64,000 nucleotides of DNA from Arthrobotrys musiformis (Eukaryota; Ascomycota; Orbiliomycetes; Orbiliales; Orbiliaceae): assembly GCA_036971715.1 (NCBI GenBank), contig JAVHJL010000007.1, positions 3,162,001-3,226,000 on the forward strand, given 5' to 3'. The translations under genes were made by a program, and so were the position numbers. Position 1 is the stretch's first letter. The number at the start of each line of letters is the position of its first letter. The notes beneath the pieces were generated by a model. The model was not told the origin of the DNA and made no database searches. It worked only from the letters and a program-made list of their open reading frames with translations. Below, in pieces: positions 46,411 to 57,348 of the stretch.

Positions 46411-48159
46411 ATGAGCCAGACATTTATAGTTCAGCAGGCGCGGGCCAGAGGCCAGACGTTTTGGGAACATAACGACAGACACTCAACATTTACAATGGCT
46501 CAAGCAAGATCAAGAATATCGGTGCAGTCGCGGTCAAGCCGAGGGAGTGTTGATTCCACAGGACAAACGAATTCAAATGCGCCACAGATCTGGTGGGATG
46601 AGCGACGGATCATGGAGACTGTGACAAATGCATTCTTACAACGGTCGATAGGCGACGAATCGCTAAAAGCTAAGCTACACATGCCAATTATGGAGGGTTT
46701 ATCGGATACTACTTTTGCGGAATGGATATTATGGAAAGCTAGGAGGTTCTTTTTGATCTTGCTTGAATTAGGGGAGGTCGGAAAGGTATTCGATCTAGTG
46801 GAAAGCTCGTGGGATGATACGGATTTGCCCTTGGACGCCGAACAAATCTCGAGATTGAAGCTGAAAGATCTCTCAGTGGAACGGAAGTTTTTCAGAAGAC
46901 AATACGCATTTCTGGTTCGCGACCTTGATAAGGGCGCACATATCAATTACGATGCACACGAAACTATACCCATTGAGCCTGTAAAGACAGGCCTCACAGT
47001 TGGTATCAACTCCCATGACAAATTTATTTTCCCACGAACGCAACAGATCGTAATACGAAAAACAATGCCACTCAGCGATCAAGTCAGAGAAGAAGAATTC
47101 CAAGGGATAATACAGTATCTAAAGGAGCTCACGCACCACCATATCGTCGGACTTTACGCCTCATACACCGTACAAGATGAAGGGCATCTACTATTCGCAC
47201 CCGCTACCGAGGTTACCCTCAAATCGTTCCTCCAGACGCCCCCTGCAATTTACAAGTCACTCTCGAAAGAAGGCAAAAGGCGACAGATCTTTGATTGGAT
47301 GCATTGCTTATCTGATGGAGTCACATTTCTCTACGAGAGAGGAATTGTCCACCGAGACATTCGGCCAAAGTCGATTCTCATTGACGGCACAAATATATTC
47401 CTCGCAGATACTGGCGTATCACAAAGGATTGATATTGGGAATCGGCCTGCAACGTCAACAGATAAGCCAAACTACGAATATGCCGCGCCGGAAATCTATC
47501 GCCGTAGCCTAACACGGCAGGAAACCGTCAGAAATGTTATATACTCCGGCCGCGCAGTTTCAAGAAGAGGATCACACGACTCAGCCGTAACAGCCGCCAT
47601 GCCGGATATGCACGTCGTTGACTGGGTACAATCCACGGAAGACCAAATCAAACGAAGCGACATCTTCTCGCTCGCATGTGTATACCTAGAAATGATCACA
47701 TTTCTTCAAGGGAAACGCTCGATGAAAGATTTCGCCTCTCATAGGGCAGCAAAGAATCGGCGTGGTGCGAGAGGCGCAAGGGGCGCACTCGCCGACCAGT
47801 CCTTCCACGCAAATCTGGAGCAGGTTAATACTTGGATTGCAATGATAACGAAGGAGGCCGACCGCAAAAACGACAGTAACATCAAGCGCGCAGCTAGCCT
47901 GTGCTCGGAAATGATGTTTAAAGAACCTGCCCAGCGTCCCGAACCCTGGGTTATCAGAGACAGGCTATTCGTTATAGCGGAGGAAGAATGCAGTCCGAAT
48001 GTTCCACATTGTGGGAACGAGTGTTATCGGACAGATAGGGCGTTCAGTTTTGGAGATTGGGGGAGTACTATGGATGAAGTTCTGCATACGCCAGTTACGG
48101 ACTATGGGGGTAGCCCTGGGAGGAGCAATGGGTTCGCATGGTTCCATGCGGATGGATAG
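46411..48159 (+). CDS. Divergent protein kinase-like protein
   Basis: Single exon, 582 residues. About 200 N-terminal residues without a known domain are followed by a kinase domain. Visible: a likely VAIK-equivalent lysine near 215 (IVIRKTM), HHIVGLYASY (hinge side), the catalytic loop VHRDIRPKSIL near 312-322 with the catalytic Asp, ADTG near 330-333 where active kinases have DFG, and YAAPEIYRRS near 355. The usual glycine-rich loop is not recognisable, and a long insertion sits after the APE motif. HRD and APE are kept and the DFG Asp is retained (D-T-G), so weak catalytic activity is possible, but it may be a pseudokinase. It resembles the degenerate Ser/Thr kinases common in filamentous ascomycetes. 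Substrate and pathway unknown. Another Met at 46494 could also serve as start. Confidence 0.85.
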   Translation: MSQTFIVQQARARGQTFWEHNDRHSTFTMAQARSRISVQSRSSRGSVDSTGQTNSNAPQIWWDERRIMETVTNAFLQRSIGDESLKAKLHMPIMEGLSDTTFAEWILWKARRFFLILLELGEVGKVFDLVESSWDDTDLPLDAEQISRLKLKDLSVERKFFRRQYAFLVRDLDKGAHINYDAHETIPIEPVKTGLTVGINSHDKFIFPRTQQIVIRKTMPLSDQVREEEFQGIIQYLKELTHHHIVGLYASYTVQDEGHLLFAPATEVTLKSFLQTPPAIYKSLSKEGKRRQIFDWMHCLSDGVTFLYERGIVHRDIRPKSILIDGTNIFLADTGVSQRIDIGNRPATSTDKPNYEYAAPEIYRRSLTRQETVRNVIYSGRAVSRRGSHDSAVTAAMPDMHVVDWVQSTEDQIKRSDIFSLACVYLEMITFLQGKRSMKDFASHRAAKNRRGARGARGALADQSFHANLEQVNTWIAMITKEADRKNDSNIKRAASLCSEMMFKEPAQRPEPWVIRDRLFVIAEEECSPNVPHCGNECYRTDRAFSFGDWGSTMDEVLHTPVTDYGGSPGRSNGFAWFHADG

Positions 48160-51091
48160 TTGCGATGCATGGGCGCAAAGATAGGATTTACCCGAAAGAA
48201 GTTTTCTGGAATACATCGGCGAACTAAATAAGTTTCCCTGTTTTGGCGTGGCAGCCTTCGGATCTGTGGAACTGGCAGGCCTTGTGGTTTAACCACCTCC
48301 CTTACCTCAATGAACAGCTCTTTGATGCACACGAAATCTGCAAAATCCGAGTTGCTCGTAATACATACAAAATCGTTCGAGTTAGAATACTCTTAGAATA
48401 CCGCCTTCCGGAAAGGGGTCCCTGCATGTACCTTTTGATGTCTGGAGGAGTACCCGGATTCAGACACTGGTATTTTCGAGCTGCAAACTTCCTTTCCAGG
48501 TACCATCTTTTTTTTTCTTTCATATACATATTCTGCTTTTTGTTTTTATCTTTTTAGCTGGGGTATATAGCATATCTATTGGTCTAAGGAAATGGCGTTG
48601 GAAAGACAGGAATTTTTGTAGGTTGGGAATATATAGCTACTTTTAGTCGGATTTCAATTTCTCATATCCATGTATACTTCTTTTCCCGATTTTATTTTTT
48701 ATTTTACCTTTTATCAGTTCCTACTGATCGAAAGTGAAAATTTACTTTTTTGGTCGGCGTTCATGCCTCAATTCCAATCCGGCGGACCACGCCACGATCG
48801 TTCGGTTGTCGGTCGCATATGTGCGAGGTAACTAGCCGAGACTCTCTCCTAATATCGCTATCGTACAGCCCAGTTGGTATACCGGCCAGAGCTTTGAGTA
48901 TATGTACTCGCGTGTCGCAAATTTGGGACTATGAATGGACAAGTTTAAGCTAGAATTATAGTAAATTGATATCTACATCTGAATTTCGTCCTCCGTAATT
49001 GGCCACAGACGAGTAAAACCAACCTCTACAATGTCCCTAGCCCTTCAAAATCGCCAATCGATTGGCAAGAGCTTATTGCTGTCAAACATCATTTGCTGAC
49101 GGATTTGAGGGAAGCGGCTCAGCTTAGCCCTGGAATGTTGGTTGACCCACTCCAAACGGCGACTCTTCTTTTTTCCCGGAAACCAAGGCAGGCAAATTTG
49201 AATTGCAAGTTCCCCCACGTGAAGATAAGACTGCATGGTCACCCACGGATTCGAAGAGAGACAGACACTCGGGTTCGTCGACGGTACCGACAGCGTCGAG
49301 TCATTTTTCAACGAGTTTCCCCGATATTATGTTGTCCTATCTACGTTGTTCCATCGCTCATATTATATCCTGAAGTTTGACATAGACACATGCATACCCG
49401 GACCCGCGGGTATACACAATTATCGATATCAACCCATGGGTAGTAGCTTAGCCCCCAGAGGAGTGCCAATTACCTTACATACACTAGATCTATAGATAGC
49501 AAAGATTTGATGTTCGACTGGCTTATATATGTGACCATGCAAAGCTTTGTCTCGTCGCCAGTGCAAAGCTCAGTTACAATTGTATTGCGCGTCTCAGCCC
49601 AAGACTAGGTAATTACTTGGGTTTGATAGTACTTGGATGAACATACGACAGCTGCAGAATTCTAGAAAGAGAGCGACAGTCAATAAAAAACCAGAGCAGA
49701 CTCCCGGTTTCTATAGTCTCATACCCAGACCGCACAAAGAGCGACCGAACTTTGTTTGTTCTCGTTTGGCCGATTGAGTGCGATGTGGCCAGTGAAGTAG
49801 ATACCAGATGCTAGTCTGACGTCTGCCATCTGCCGTCTTGCAACGTTGTTGCACAAAGTTCCAGAAGCTGTTTCTATGTATCCGCCTATATATCGATATA
49901 TTGATAGGTAACACACAGCCGTAGCTGGCCTGTCACACGCAATGCATGCGCAGTCGTTATATACCGAAGATATTAAGTAACGTCACTATGTTGCCCCGTC
50001 TCCTCGATTTTGTGAGGCCCAGGACTCAGTTTAAACAGCAGTACAGTGTGCCTGTAAGTGTACTCCAAGCTAATATTGAGATTACAAATATTGCAAAAAA
50101 AAAAAAAAAGGCCCTATACGCTATGCATTGTAGGTACCCTCCAAATGTCAACTGTCTCACAGATATATTGATCTGAGTCTGGTGCGAACGAGCTCTGTAA
50201 TCTAGTTAGAGCACATTGACCAGTCCAGCCAAGTTAGCGAGTCTTTGCGGCCCAACCCGACTCGGTCTTGTGCAACCGCTCGTCAACCTGCTCCAGACCA
50301 TCGATGCCATCGTCAACCCAGTCTGGAGGTCACTCCCTGTATGCAACACAGTCGTCAACCTTCTCCAATGCAATGTATATAACCGGTCCAGATAAAAGAC
50401 GCTGCTGATAGTATCGCAAACCCGGCACGGCATTGCGTATACATCACGAGCAAAAACGCGAAATGCCCTGCGCCCGGCGCACGTTAATTGAGCAAGTCAT
50501 GACTCGACTATCGTATTCCGAATTCTATCGAAACATGTGTTGTAGACGGTGGGAGAAGGCTTACGGGGTCTAGAGCAATTGAACCTCGGTTCATTTCGTG
50601 GTTATATACCAGGTGGTGATCATGGGGTCGATCGTCCTTGCCGTTTTGGGTCGGATTTCGCTGTAACTGCAGGGTTTTCCATTCGGTGGGTCTAAACTAC
50701 ACGAGGTAGCTAGGATCTGTCGGGAGGAATGGACAGAATTCGGGCAGAAACAGCTAGCTAAAGTATGCAACTTCCCCGCATTCGAAGGCTGGCATCGCTT
50801 GTCCAGGGGGCATCGATATCGTTCTAGTTACACTTGCACTCTGGGCCAACCGCACGATTGTACAAGGACATATATAATAGGGTCAGGTTCCAGTACTGAA
50901 CTATATACTTTTGTTCGAATGACGACTCATAGGCATACAAGGATATAGTTACTTTATAGTCGAGGACTATTGCAAAGGGAAACGGATATATAGAGTATCC
51001 GCCTACATAGCTCTCAGCAATTTGGTATACAAGGTCGTTTCGAGTCTTATATCATATATCAGAACGTATACACAACGAGAGAACATCCACG
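48160..51091. other. 2.9-kb gene-free region
   Basis: No supported gene. It includes T-rich stretches around 48508-48560 and 48690-48720, a poly-A run at 50095-50109 and several TATATA tracts. The last 200 bp should be the promoter of the START-domain gene. Confidence 0.55.
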
Positions 51092-51715
51092 ATGTCAGAA
51101 TTGCAACCCCCACCAGACGCCGTATTTGACGAATACTCCGAAATCAAACACCCAGGTGCCTTCCCTGACGCCGTCAAACTTCTCAAACATTTCTTGACGG
51201 ACACATCAATTCCATGGACCCCAAATGGTACCAAAAATGATGTTGAGTTATCAACCTACCAGCCAACTCCACCGCTTCCAGCCCCCGTCTGTCGCGGGAT
51301 CGGGACCTTCCCAAAACATCTCACGGCGGAAGAAATCTTGCCTGTGGTTCACCAACTGGCATGCAGAAAGTACTGGGACGAAAGGTACAAGGTTGGGTTC
51401 CCGAATCTACGGTATTCTAGGAAATTAGTAAGATTTTACGCTGTACAAAAGGGCGTTGGAGAGGGTTGGTTTGCGGTAGTGGCTCCTAGAGATTTCACTG
51501 GGTATAGCGGACATGTCAAGGAAGTTGGCGAGGATGGGGTGACGAGGTATTATTACCTGCAAACCAGTGCAGAATTCGAGGATGTCCCAGAGGTCAAAGG
51601 GGTGGTGAGGGGAGTAACAAGCTTGGCCGGGTGGGTTTTGGAGGAAACCACAGAAGGGATAAAGTGTACTTATGTTGTAAGTGACCCCACCCCCCATATA
51701 CACACATATATATAC

Positions 51716-51786
<71 letters not shown>

Positions 51787-52227
51787 CTAACTCAGGGGTA
51801 TACTGTATAGGTGAAATTTGACCCGAAAGGCTCAATTCCAGGGTACCTTCTCGACGCCGTCGTGAAAGAGACCCCGCTCTGTATAGCGAGAGTTAAGAGC
51901 CTTATCGAGAAGAAAGGACTGGTACCGTATGTCAGTATGCACGATGAGTTCCCCGGCCGACTGCGACAAGAGGTCTTGAGGAATACAGCAGGGGACGATG
52001 CGAACTTCCACGACGCCGAGTTTGAGCTTGAATTTAGCTGGTTTGGCGCCCCCGGTAGCTTTGACATTCATTTCGACGACAAATGGGAAAATGGAGCGAA
52101 GGTTGTCACTGGAGAAGGAATAGAGGGGGAAGATTTTGAACTTGTGAAGGGCACGGGGAAGGTTACAGTCGTCGTCAAGGAGGGTGCGAAGGATAAGAAG
52201 TTGAAGCTTACCGTTTCAAGAGCTTGA
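51092..52227 (+). CDS. START-like lipid-binding domain protein
   Basis: Two exons, 51092-51676 and 51811-52227, phase 0, giving 333 residues. The middle of the protein reads like a START/SRPBCC fold: YWDERYKVGFPNLRYSRKLVRFYAVQKG, VVAPRDFTGY, YYYLQTSAEFEDVPEVKGVVRG, then across the intron YVVKFDPKGSIPGYLLDAVVKETP, the typical late beta strands plus C-terminal helix. START domains bind lipids or sterols in an internal cavity. No signal peptide or membrane segment is visible, so it is likely cytosolic. A Lys/Val-rich beta-type tail (VTVVVKEGAKDKKLKL) ends it. The intron carries a long TA/TG microsatellite. A fungal family often annotated DUF3074 has this architecture and may be the right label, which I cannot test here. 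Confidence 0.82.
51716..51783 (+). repeat. TA/TG microsatellite inside an intron
   Basis: A TA run (with one C) up to 51730 is followed by about 26 TG units (51731-51783), all between the GTAAGT donor at 51677 and the TATAG acceptor at 51810 of the START-domain gene. Length changes here would not alter the protein but could affect splicing. Confidence 0.95.
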
Positions 52228-52669
52228 CCATAACAAGATATATCACATAGCTCTACTTCTGGCTTCCCAGCGTGCTACCCGGACCACCCTGGGTGAGGCT
52301 GGGAACGAGACCAGTACTACCCTAATTGTAAAAGTCTGGGGACCCTAGTTTAGTTTATATCGGTATGCAATTGATGTTTGAACTTACCATATTCCCTCGC
52401 CCCTTCAGCTCTTTATATCTATACATCTATATATACACGCCTGGGAACGATACTAATGTATGCATAGGTATACAGGTGTACATGTATAAGCATATAATAT
52501 ATTAGCCTCGAATCCATAAATATTGTAAATATTATATGGATGTAAACGTGTTGCTTGTTGCATGTTGACGGCTAATTACAGTCCGGTCGACTCATCCCAA
52601 TTGCAACCCTTCGACTCCAATTGCAACCCATCTCGACATCCCGAAAACTCATGCACCTTCGAATCAACC
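52228..52669. other. Intergenic with dispersed repeat
   Basis: Holds the second long copy of the dispersed repeat (52275-52322), starting about 48 bp after the START gene stop, and a partial core CTGGGAACGATACTA at 52441-52455. No gene. Confidence 0.6.
52275..52322 (+). repeat. Dispersed short repeat, long copy 2
   Basis: A 48-base match to 651-698 with few differences. It begins CTACCCGGACCACCCTGGG, has the core CTGGGAACGAGACCA at 52299-52313 and ends CTACCC. Both copies are flanked internally by CTACC at the 5' end and CTACCC at the 3' end. Confidence 0.75.
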
Positions 52670-55435
52670 ATGACAAAGCGCAAGCATTCCGAAATGGCAG
52701 AACAGGCTCCCCCTCTCCTCATACCCTCCCCGCATGATGCCTCAAGTCCCGATCCGGGCTCTGCCTCTACGATACCCACCCGCGCTAGACCCTTCATCGC
52801 GTCTCAAGTAGGCTAATCGATCCGGTTAGGACAGGTTTCTGCCGTTGTTTTTATCGAGTTTTCTTCTTCTCTTTCTTGTTTTGGAGCATATGCAAGTGAA
52901 TGCAAAATGTCGGATAAGATGTCTAACGCCATGGCGTTCTTTTTCTTGTTGGTTTTCCTCCGAGAATAGGCTTGCGATCAATGCCGGAGTAAGAAGACCA
53001 AATGCGACGAGGTATTGTTCTTGTATATGTCAATTGAAGCTGTAGCAACTGACAACTTCGAAGGACCGACCGCGATGTTCGACATGTTCGAGGAACGGGC
53101 TGGATTGCCATTATGCGGAGACAAAGCCCACAAAGTAAATTCGGTCCCCTTCTCGCCCAATGCGCCCGTTGCAACCGGTACCCATGCACATACGAGTGCA
53201 AGCTAACGAGGGTCGCTATTGTCAATTATTACAGGAAAGACCAGACAATCTCCAAAATATACAGCAGCATTTACCGTCTCGAAAAGAAGATCGAAGACGT
53301 CGCGACCCTCATCCGCCAGCAACATGATGATGCTCAACCGGACCTACATGTGCATGTACAACATCCCACATCGCAGATTACGGCAATCGATATAGCTCCG
53401 GAAGCCGCCCAAAAGGGACGATTATCAATCGCCGATGTCTTAAACACCAGTCCAAGCTTGACGAAAGCCCAAGTGAGGACCGCCGATCCCAATATATTTA
53501 TCCCCGTCCCCTCAGCCCACATCTCTCATTTAACACAGGAGGCAAAGCAAATGTCGTTCTCTGCCCATAAAATACTACAATGGCCGGCGATACAAGACCT
53601 ACTGCTCAACTATCTACCAGGGGTAGATTTGACGGACGATTATGCGACGAAGTTAGAGGCTGCACGGCCGCCGTTACCCTTCGATGCACCAACGGGTGGC
53701 GGGTACGGGACCATTAGAAACTTAGGGAAGCAGGATTGGCTGCAGTCGCTGCCTTTATCCGTTATTAGAGGATTAACCGAGGCATACTTTAATACTTTCA
53801 ATACATCGAATCCGATTTTAGACAGGGGATACTTCTATACGGCGACTTTGAGCGTGGCAATGGGGAGTGGGTTTGGGTACGACATCGAGAGTTGTATTTT
53901 GCTCGTTGTGCTAGCATTGGGATGTATGGCGGTAACTGCTCATAAAGAAGCGGGGTTTCCACTATTCCCGCTGAGAGGGGAGGAAGGCGATGGGATGATG
54001 GGGTTCGTACCACCGGATTGGATGGATGTTACAGAGGAAACGGGGGGCATGCCGTCTGGCCTGAGATTCTTGAATGAACAGAGGAGGAGGATTGGGTTTC
54101 TAATGTGCGGAATGGGGTTGGAGTATGTGCAGTGCCATTTGCTAGTTGGGTAAGTACAGCTTGTTAGAGCTCCCTAGGTATCATTGTTCGGTTGCTTATC
54201 GGCGGGCGCTGTAGGCTATATTATGCACAGGCGGTACGGGTACTAGACCATTGGAATATGATACACAAAGCGGCCGTTGGATGTCTAATGCTCCTCAATG
54301 GTTCGAAAGTGGAGCTGATGGACTGGGATGCCTGGGAAAGCGATATGCTAGCGAGAGTATTTTGGAATACTCTGATGTTCGAGAGGTGAGTAGCGATATG
54401 ATCATGGCGGCGAATGCGAGTTCTAGTTTCGGCCTCGTCTAATACGGTGGGCATTGGCAGTATCCTCGTTCAAGAGCTAGATGTTCCGCCGAGCGGGCTT
54501 ACCGACTACGAAGAGATTGTACCGTTGCCCAAGTTCCCTTCGTACGCTAGTCCCTCGTCGTTAGCTTCTAGCTCCGTCGAAGATACTGAATCGAACTATC
54601 AGTATCATTTCCTAGCCCAGGCAGCCCATAGAAAGCTTCTCAATCGGATGAGAAATAGCGTGTACAGCTATGGTGAGCCCCTTCTCCCTGGCCCGTTCCT
54701 TCCGTCTATTATAATTGATATATTGCTAAATACGATACCATCGGGACAAAGAATCTGAAATGGCACAATTCCCATCCATTACGCTCTCCCGCGAACTCCA
54801 GCTCCAACTCGACCTCTGGCGTTCCCACCACCCCCCGTTTATCCAGCAAGACCCACAAAACTCACACTCTCCACTGTCCCCAACTAAACTAGCATCACAC
54901 GTCATGACCGCAATGTTACACGGCCGCTATCTTGTTGGCAAACACCTTATGCGTCGTCCATTCGTGTACAAGGCCTTGCACACGCCGGCGGAGGAAGTTA
55001 TAAGTCCGGACGTGCTAGATGAAGTTCGATGGTGCCTTGAAAGTTCCTTAAACTGGCCGCAGATCACTGGCGTGTTTGAACGGGCGAGAACGGCTGTACC
55101 AATTAAATTCGGGTTCGGTAGTCAGTACGTATCTTTTTTTCTCCCATTTTCTCCCTTCTGGCCTTGCTTTTTTTTATATTTCAATGGATTTCCCGTTTGT
55201 TCCTATTTATTTACCAGAGCTAACCTGGTGGCTGCTCGTTATCTTTAGGTTTATGGGACAGCTTTTACTCCTCAAGGGAGTGGAGATGTCAGCACGAGAC
55301 GAAGTAAGAGCGTGTTTGCCAGTTGGGTGGGAACAGTGGGTGGAGAAAGTACTATGCTACTTTAGGGAGATGGCGCCCAAGAGTCCCACGCTTGAGAGGG
55401 ATTTGTGCATTCTGGAAGCGATGTATAGTAAGTGA
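52670..55435 (+). CDS. Zn2Cys6 transcription factor
   Basis: Clear exons: 52670-52807, 52970-53011 (or to about 53021), one starting between about 53130 and 53150 and ending 54149, then 54215-54386, 54461-54672, 54752-55124 and 55249-55435. The short second exon encodes ACDQCRSKKTKCDE, the first half of a binuclear zinc cluster. The third begins near KFGPLLAQCARCNRYPCTYE, the second half. The splice linking them is unclear: the obvious GTATTG donor does not match an in-phase acceptor, and the distances from the third to the fourth Cys (about 14) and from the fifth to the sixth (4) would be unusual. A coiled-coil-like stretch (KIYSSIYRLEKKIEDVATLIRQ) follows, then the fungal regulator domain (LTEAYFNTFNTSNPILDRGYF, ALGCMAVTAH, LLVGLYYAQAVRVLDHWNMIHKA across an intron). 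Target genes unknown. Its neighbours do not form an obvious pathway. Confidence 0.8.
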
Positions 55436-55978
55436 ACCGAGGAGTTCTAAAACCTAAAGGGCTTGGGGGATCTCTTCGGCCCCACTGACTACCACACTGC
55501 AAAGGCGCCAATTCCAGGAATGCCCGTTCGACTCAACAGCTGGGGGACTACTCCTTCAGCGAACTTAAGTGTGGCAAGGAGAATAGATGAATAAGGTGGG
55601 CTAGGAGCAAGATCATCCCTGTAAATCTTTATGAGCTTCCGACATATACCGGACTATTCTGAAGGCCTGTATTCGGTAGACGTGGCCGGCCCTCCTCCTG
55701 GTCGGCGTCACAATTGAATACGAATCTGACGCCTTTCGACCGGGCTTTTGTAGGCTGTTCACTAATCTATCAGTCAGATTTAATTTATATAAGTTGGTAA
55801 AATGATAAAATGGGGGGCCGGCAGAATCCAACATTCCTCAACTCAAGCTTGAGCGTTTAAGCTATTTAAGTCTGATAGCTCCGGTTTTCGGCACTTCGTT
55901 CACCAGCTATAGCTACAGACAATACAAAACATCATCAAGAATCATTTTTGAACGGCGCGATCAATAGAATTAACATCA
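55436..55978. other. Intergenic region
   Basis: Lies between the stop of the regulator and the start of the AhpD-like gene, both on the plus strand. No gene seen. Confidence 0.6.
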
Positions 55979-57056
55979 ATGGCCTCGACGGCTCCTACCA
56001 AGGTAACGAATCTGTCGTTTGCGCATTCACCCTGTCTCCGTTTTTACGTTTGGTTGAGGGCCGTTGGCTAACATCTCGTCTAATTTTATGATGTAATAAG
56101 ACCCTAAATAAGCCGGATCCCACAACCGAGGAACTCCTGGCTTTATTTCGCGATGTGCGGGCGTCTTTCCCCAAAGCGCTTGGGGAGAGGTGGTACTTGA
56201 TGCTTGTGAGCATGCGTCCTTCTATAGCTATCAAACGTTCTGGATTTTCTGGTTGGCTTTACACGATTATGATACTTACGAAATGTATATAGTTCGCGAC
56301 GTTGACCTATGCCCTCCCGGACCCATCCACCCTCTCAGCACTGTACACCTACCTCATAACTCTCCCAGAATACTCGACCCCGGAGTCTCGACAGGCCCTG
56401 ATCCGCCGTATCCGCGAAGCCCTCCTCAAACTTGTATCCTTGATCGGAGTCGCAAAACCCCTTACTGTAATCTGGTCCATCTCGTCGCTCGAACGCGAAG
56501 AAGACCGAGACTTCTCCTCCACGCGGCCGGGATGGAAATGCGACTCTCAAAATCTAGAAAACGGGATGAATTGGTTGAAAACCATCTACCGCGGCGACAC
56601 TGCCATTATCGATAAGAGTTTCCGCGGACATGAGGATTTTAGATGGGTTTCGTATAACATTACCTACGGACTTTATCTTTCCGATCAGAGTATTCTGGAC
56701 GGATGGGATTCGGAATTAGTTGTCATGTGTGGGCTTTTAATACAGAATTTGTCGACGGTGACGGCATTTCATTTGAAGGGGTTTAGGAGGTTGGGAGTTT
56801 CGAATGAGGACGTGGAGGCTGTTCACGTTTGTGTATGTTTTTTCTCTCTTCCCCCTTTGCTATTTCCTGTCGCTAGTTTGGATGATGCTGATTTAGTTTT
56901 TTTTTAACATAGTGTGAGAAGGTGGCGAGGCTTTGTGGGGTTCCATTGGATAAAATACCCAGAGTAGCAGATATCGAACATCTCGTACCGTGGGAAGAGG
57001 ACGGGATCCCCGCTCCGGTACTTCAGAGTAACGATAGTGTGAAACCGAAGTTGTAA
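55979..57056 (+). CDS. AhpD-like (carboxymuconolactone-decarboxylase-type) protein
   Basis: Four exons, 55979-56002 (24 nt), 56101-56205, 56293-56832 and 56913-57056, in phase, giving 270 residues. The sequence matches a widespread fungal family placed in the AhpD-like fold: LPDPSTLSALYTYL, RQALIRRIREALLKLVSLIGVAKPL, SLEREEDRDFS, SYNITYGLYLSDQSILDGWDSELVVMCGLLIQNL, and HLKGFRRLGVSNEDVEAVH. The helical unit with a late His resembles AhpD/CMD proteins, but no Cys-x2-Cys peroxidatic pair is present, so peroxidase activity is not supported. Function unknown. It is tail-to-tail with a flavin monooxygenase gene, 292 bp apart, which need not mean a shared role. The first exon codes only eight residues, and the start was chosen because it is the only Met joining in phase to the second exon. 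Confidence 0.82.
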
Positions 57057-57348
57057 AGCCCACTTGGCTCTCTGAGTTGCAGGTTATGACACGTACATGG
57101 GTCTTTGAAGTTGGGTTGAGTTCTACAGCAAGAATTAATAACCTTCAGAAAGCGATGTTCCATCCAATGATGTATGTTTACGAATCCATTTCAATTCATG
57201 AAATTTAACCAAATCCAAGCCTTCCAGACGGACTTTACTTCTATACATAAAAGAAACCAAAGCCGACAAAAAAAAAAAAACAAGATAAATGCTTTCTTAA
57301 GCATTTAGTTCCGTGGGAATCATAATGAAATATTAACCAAAGCAAGAT

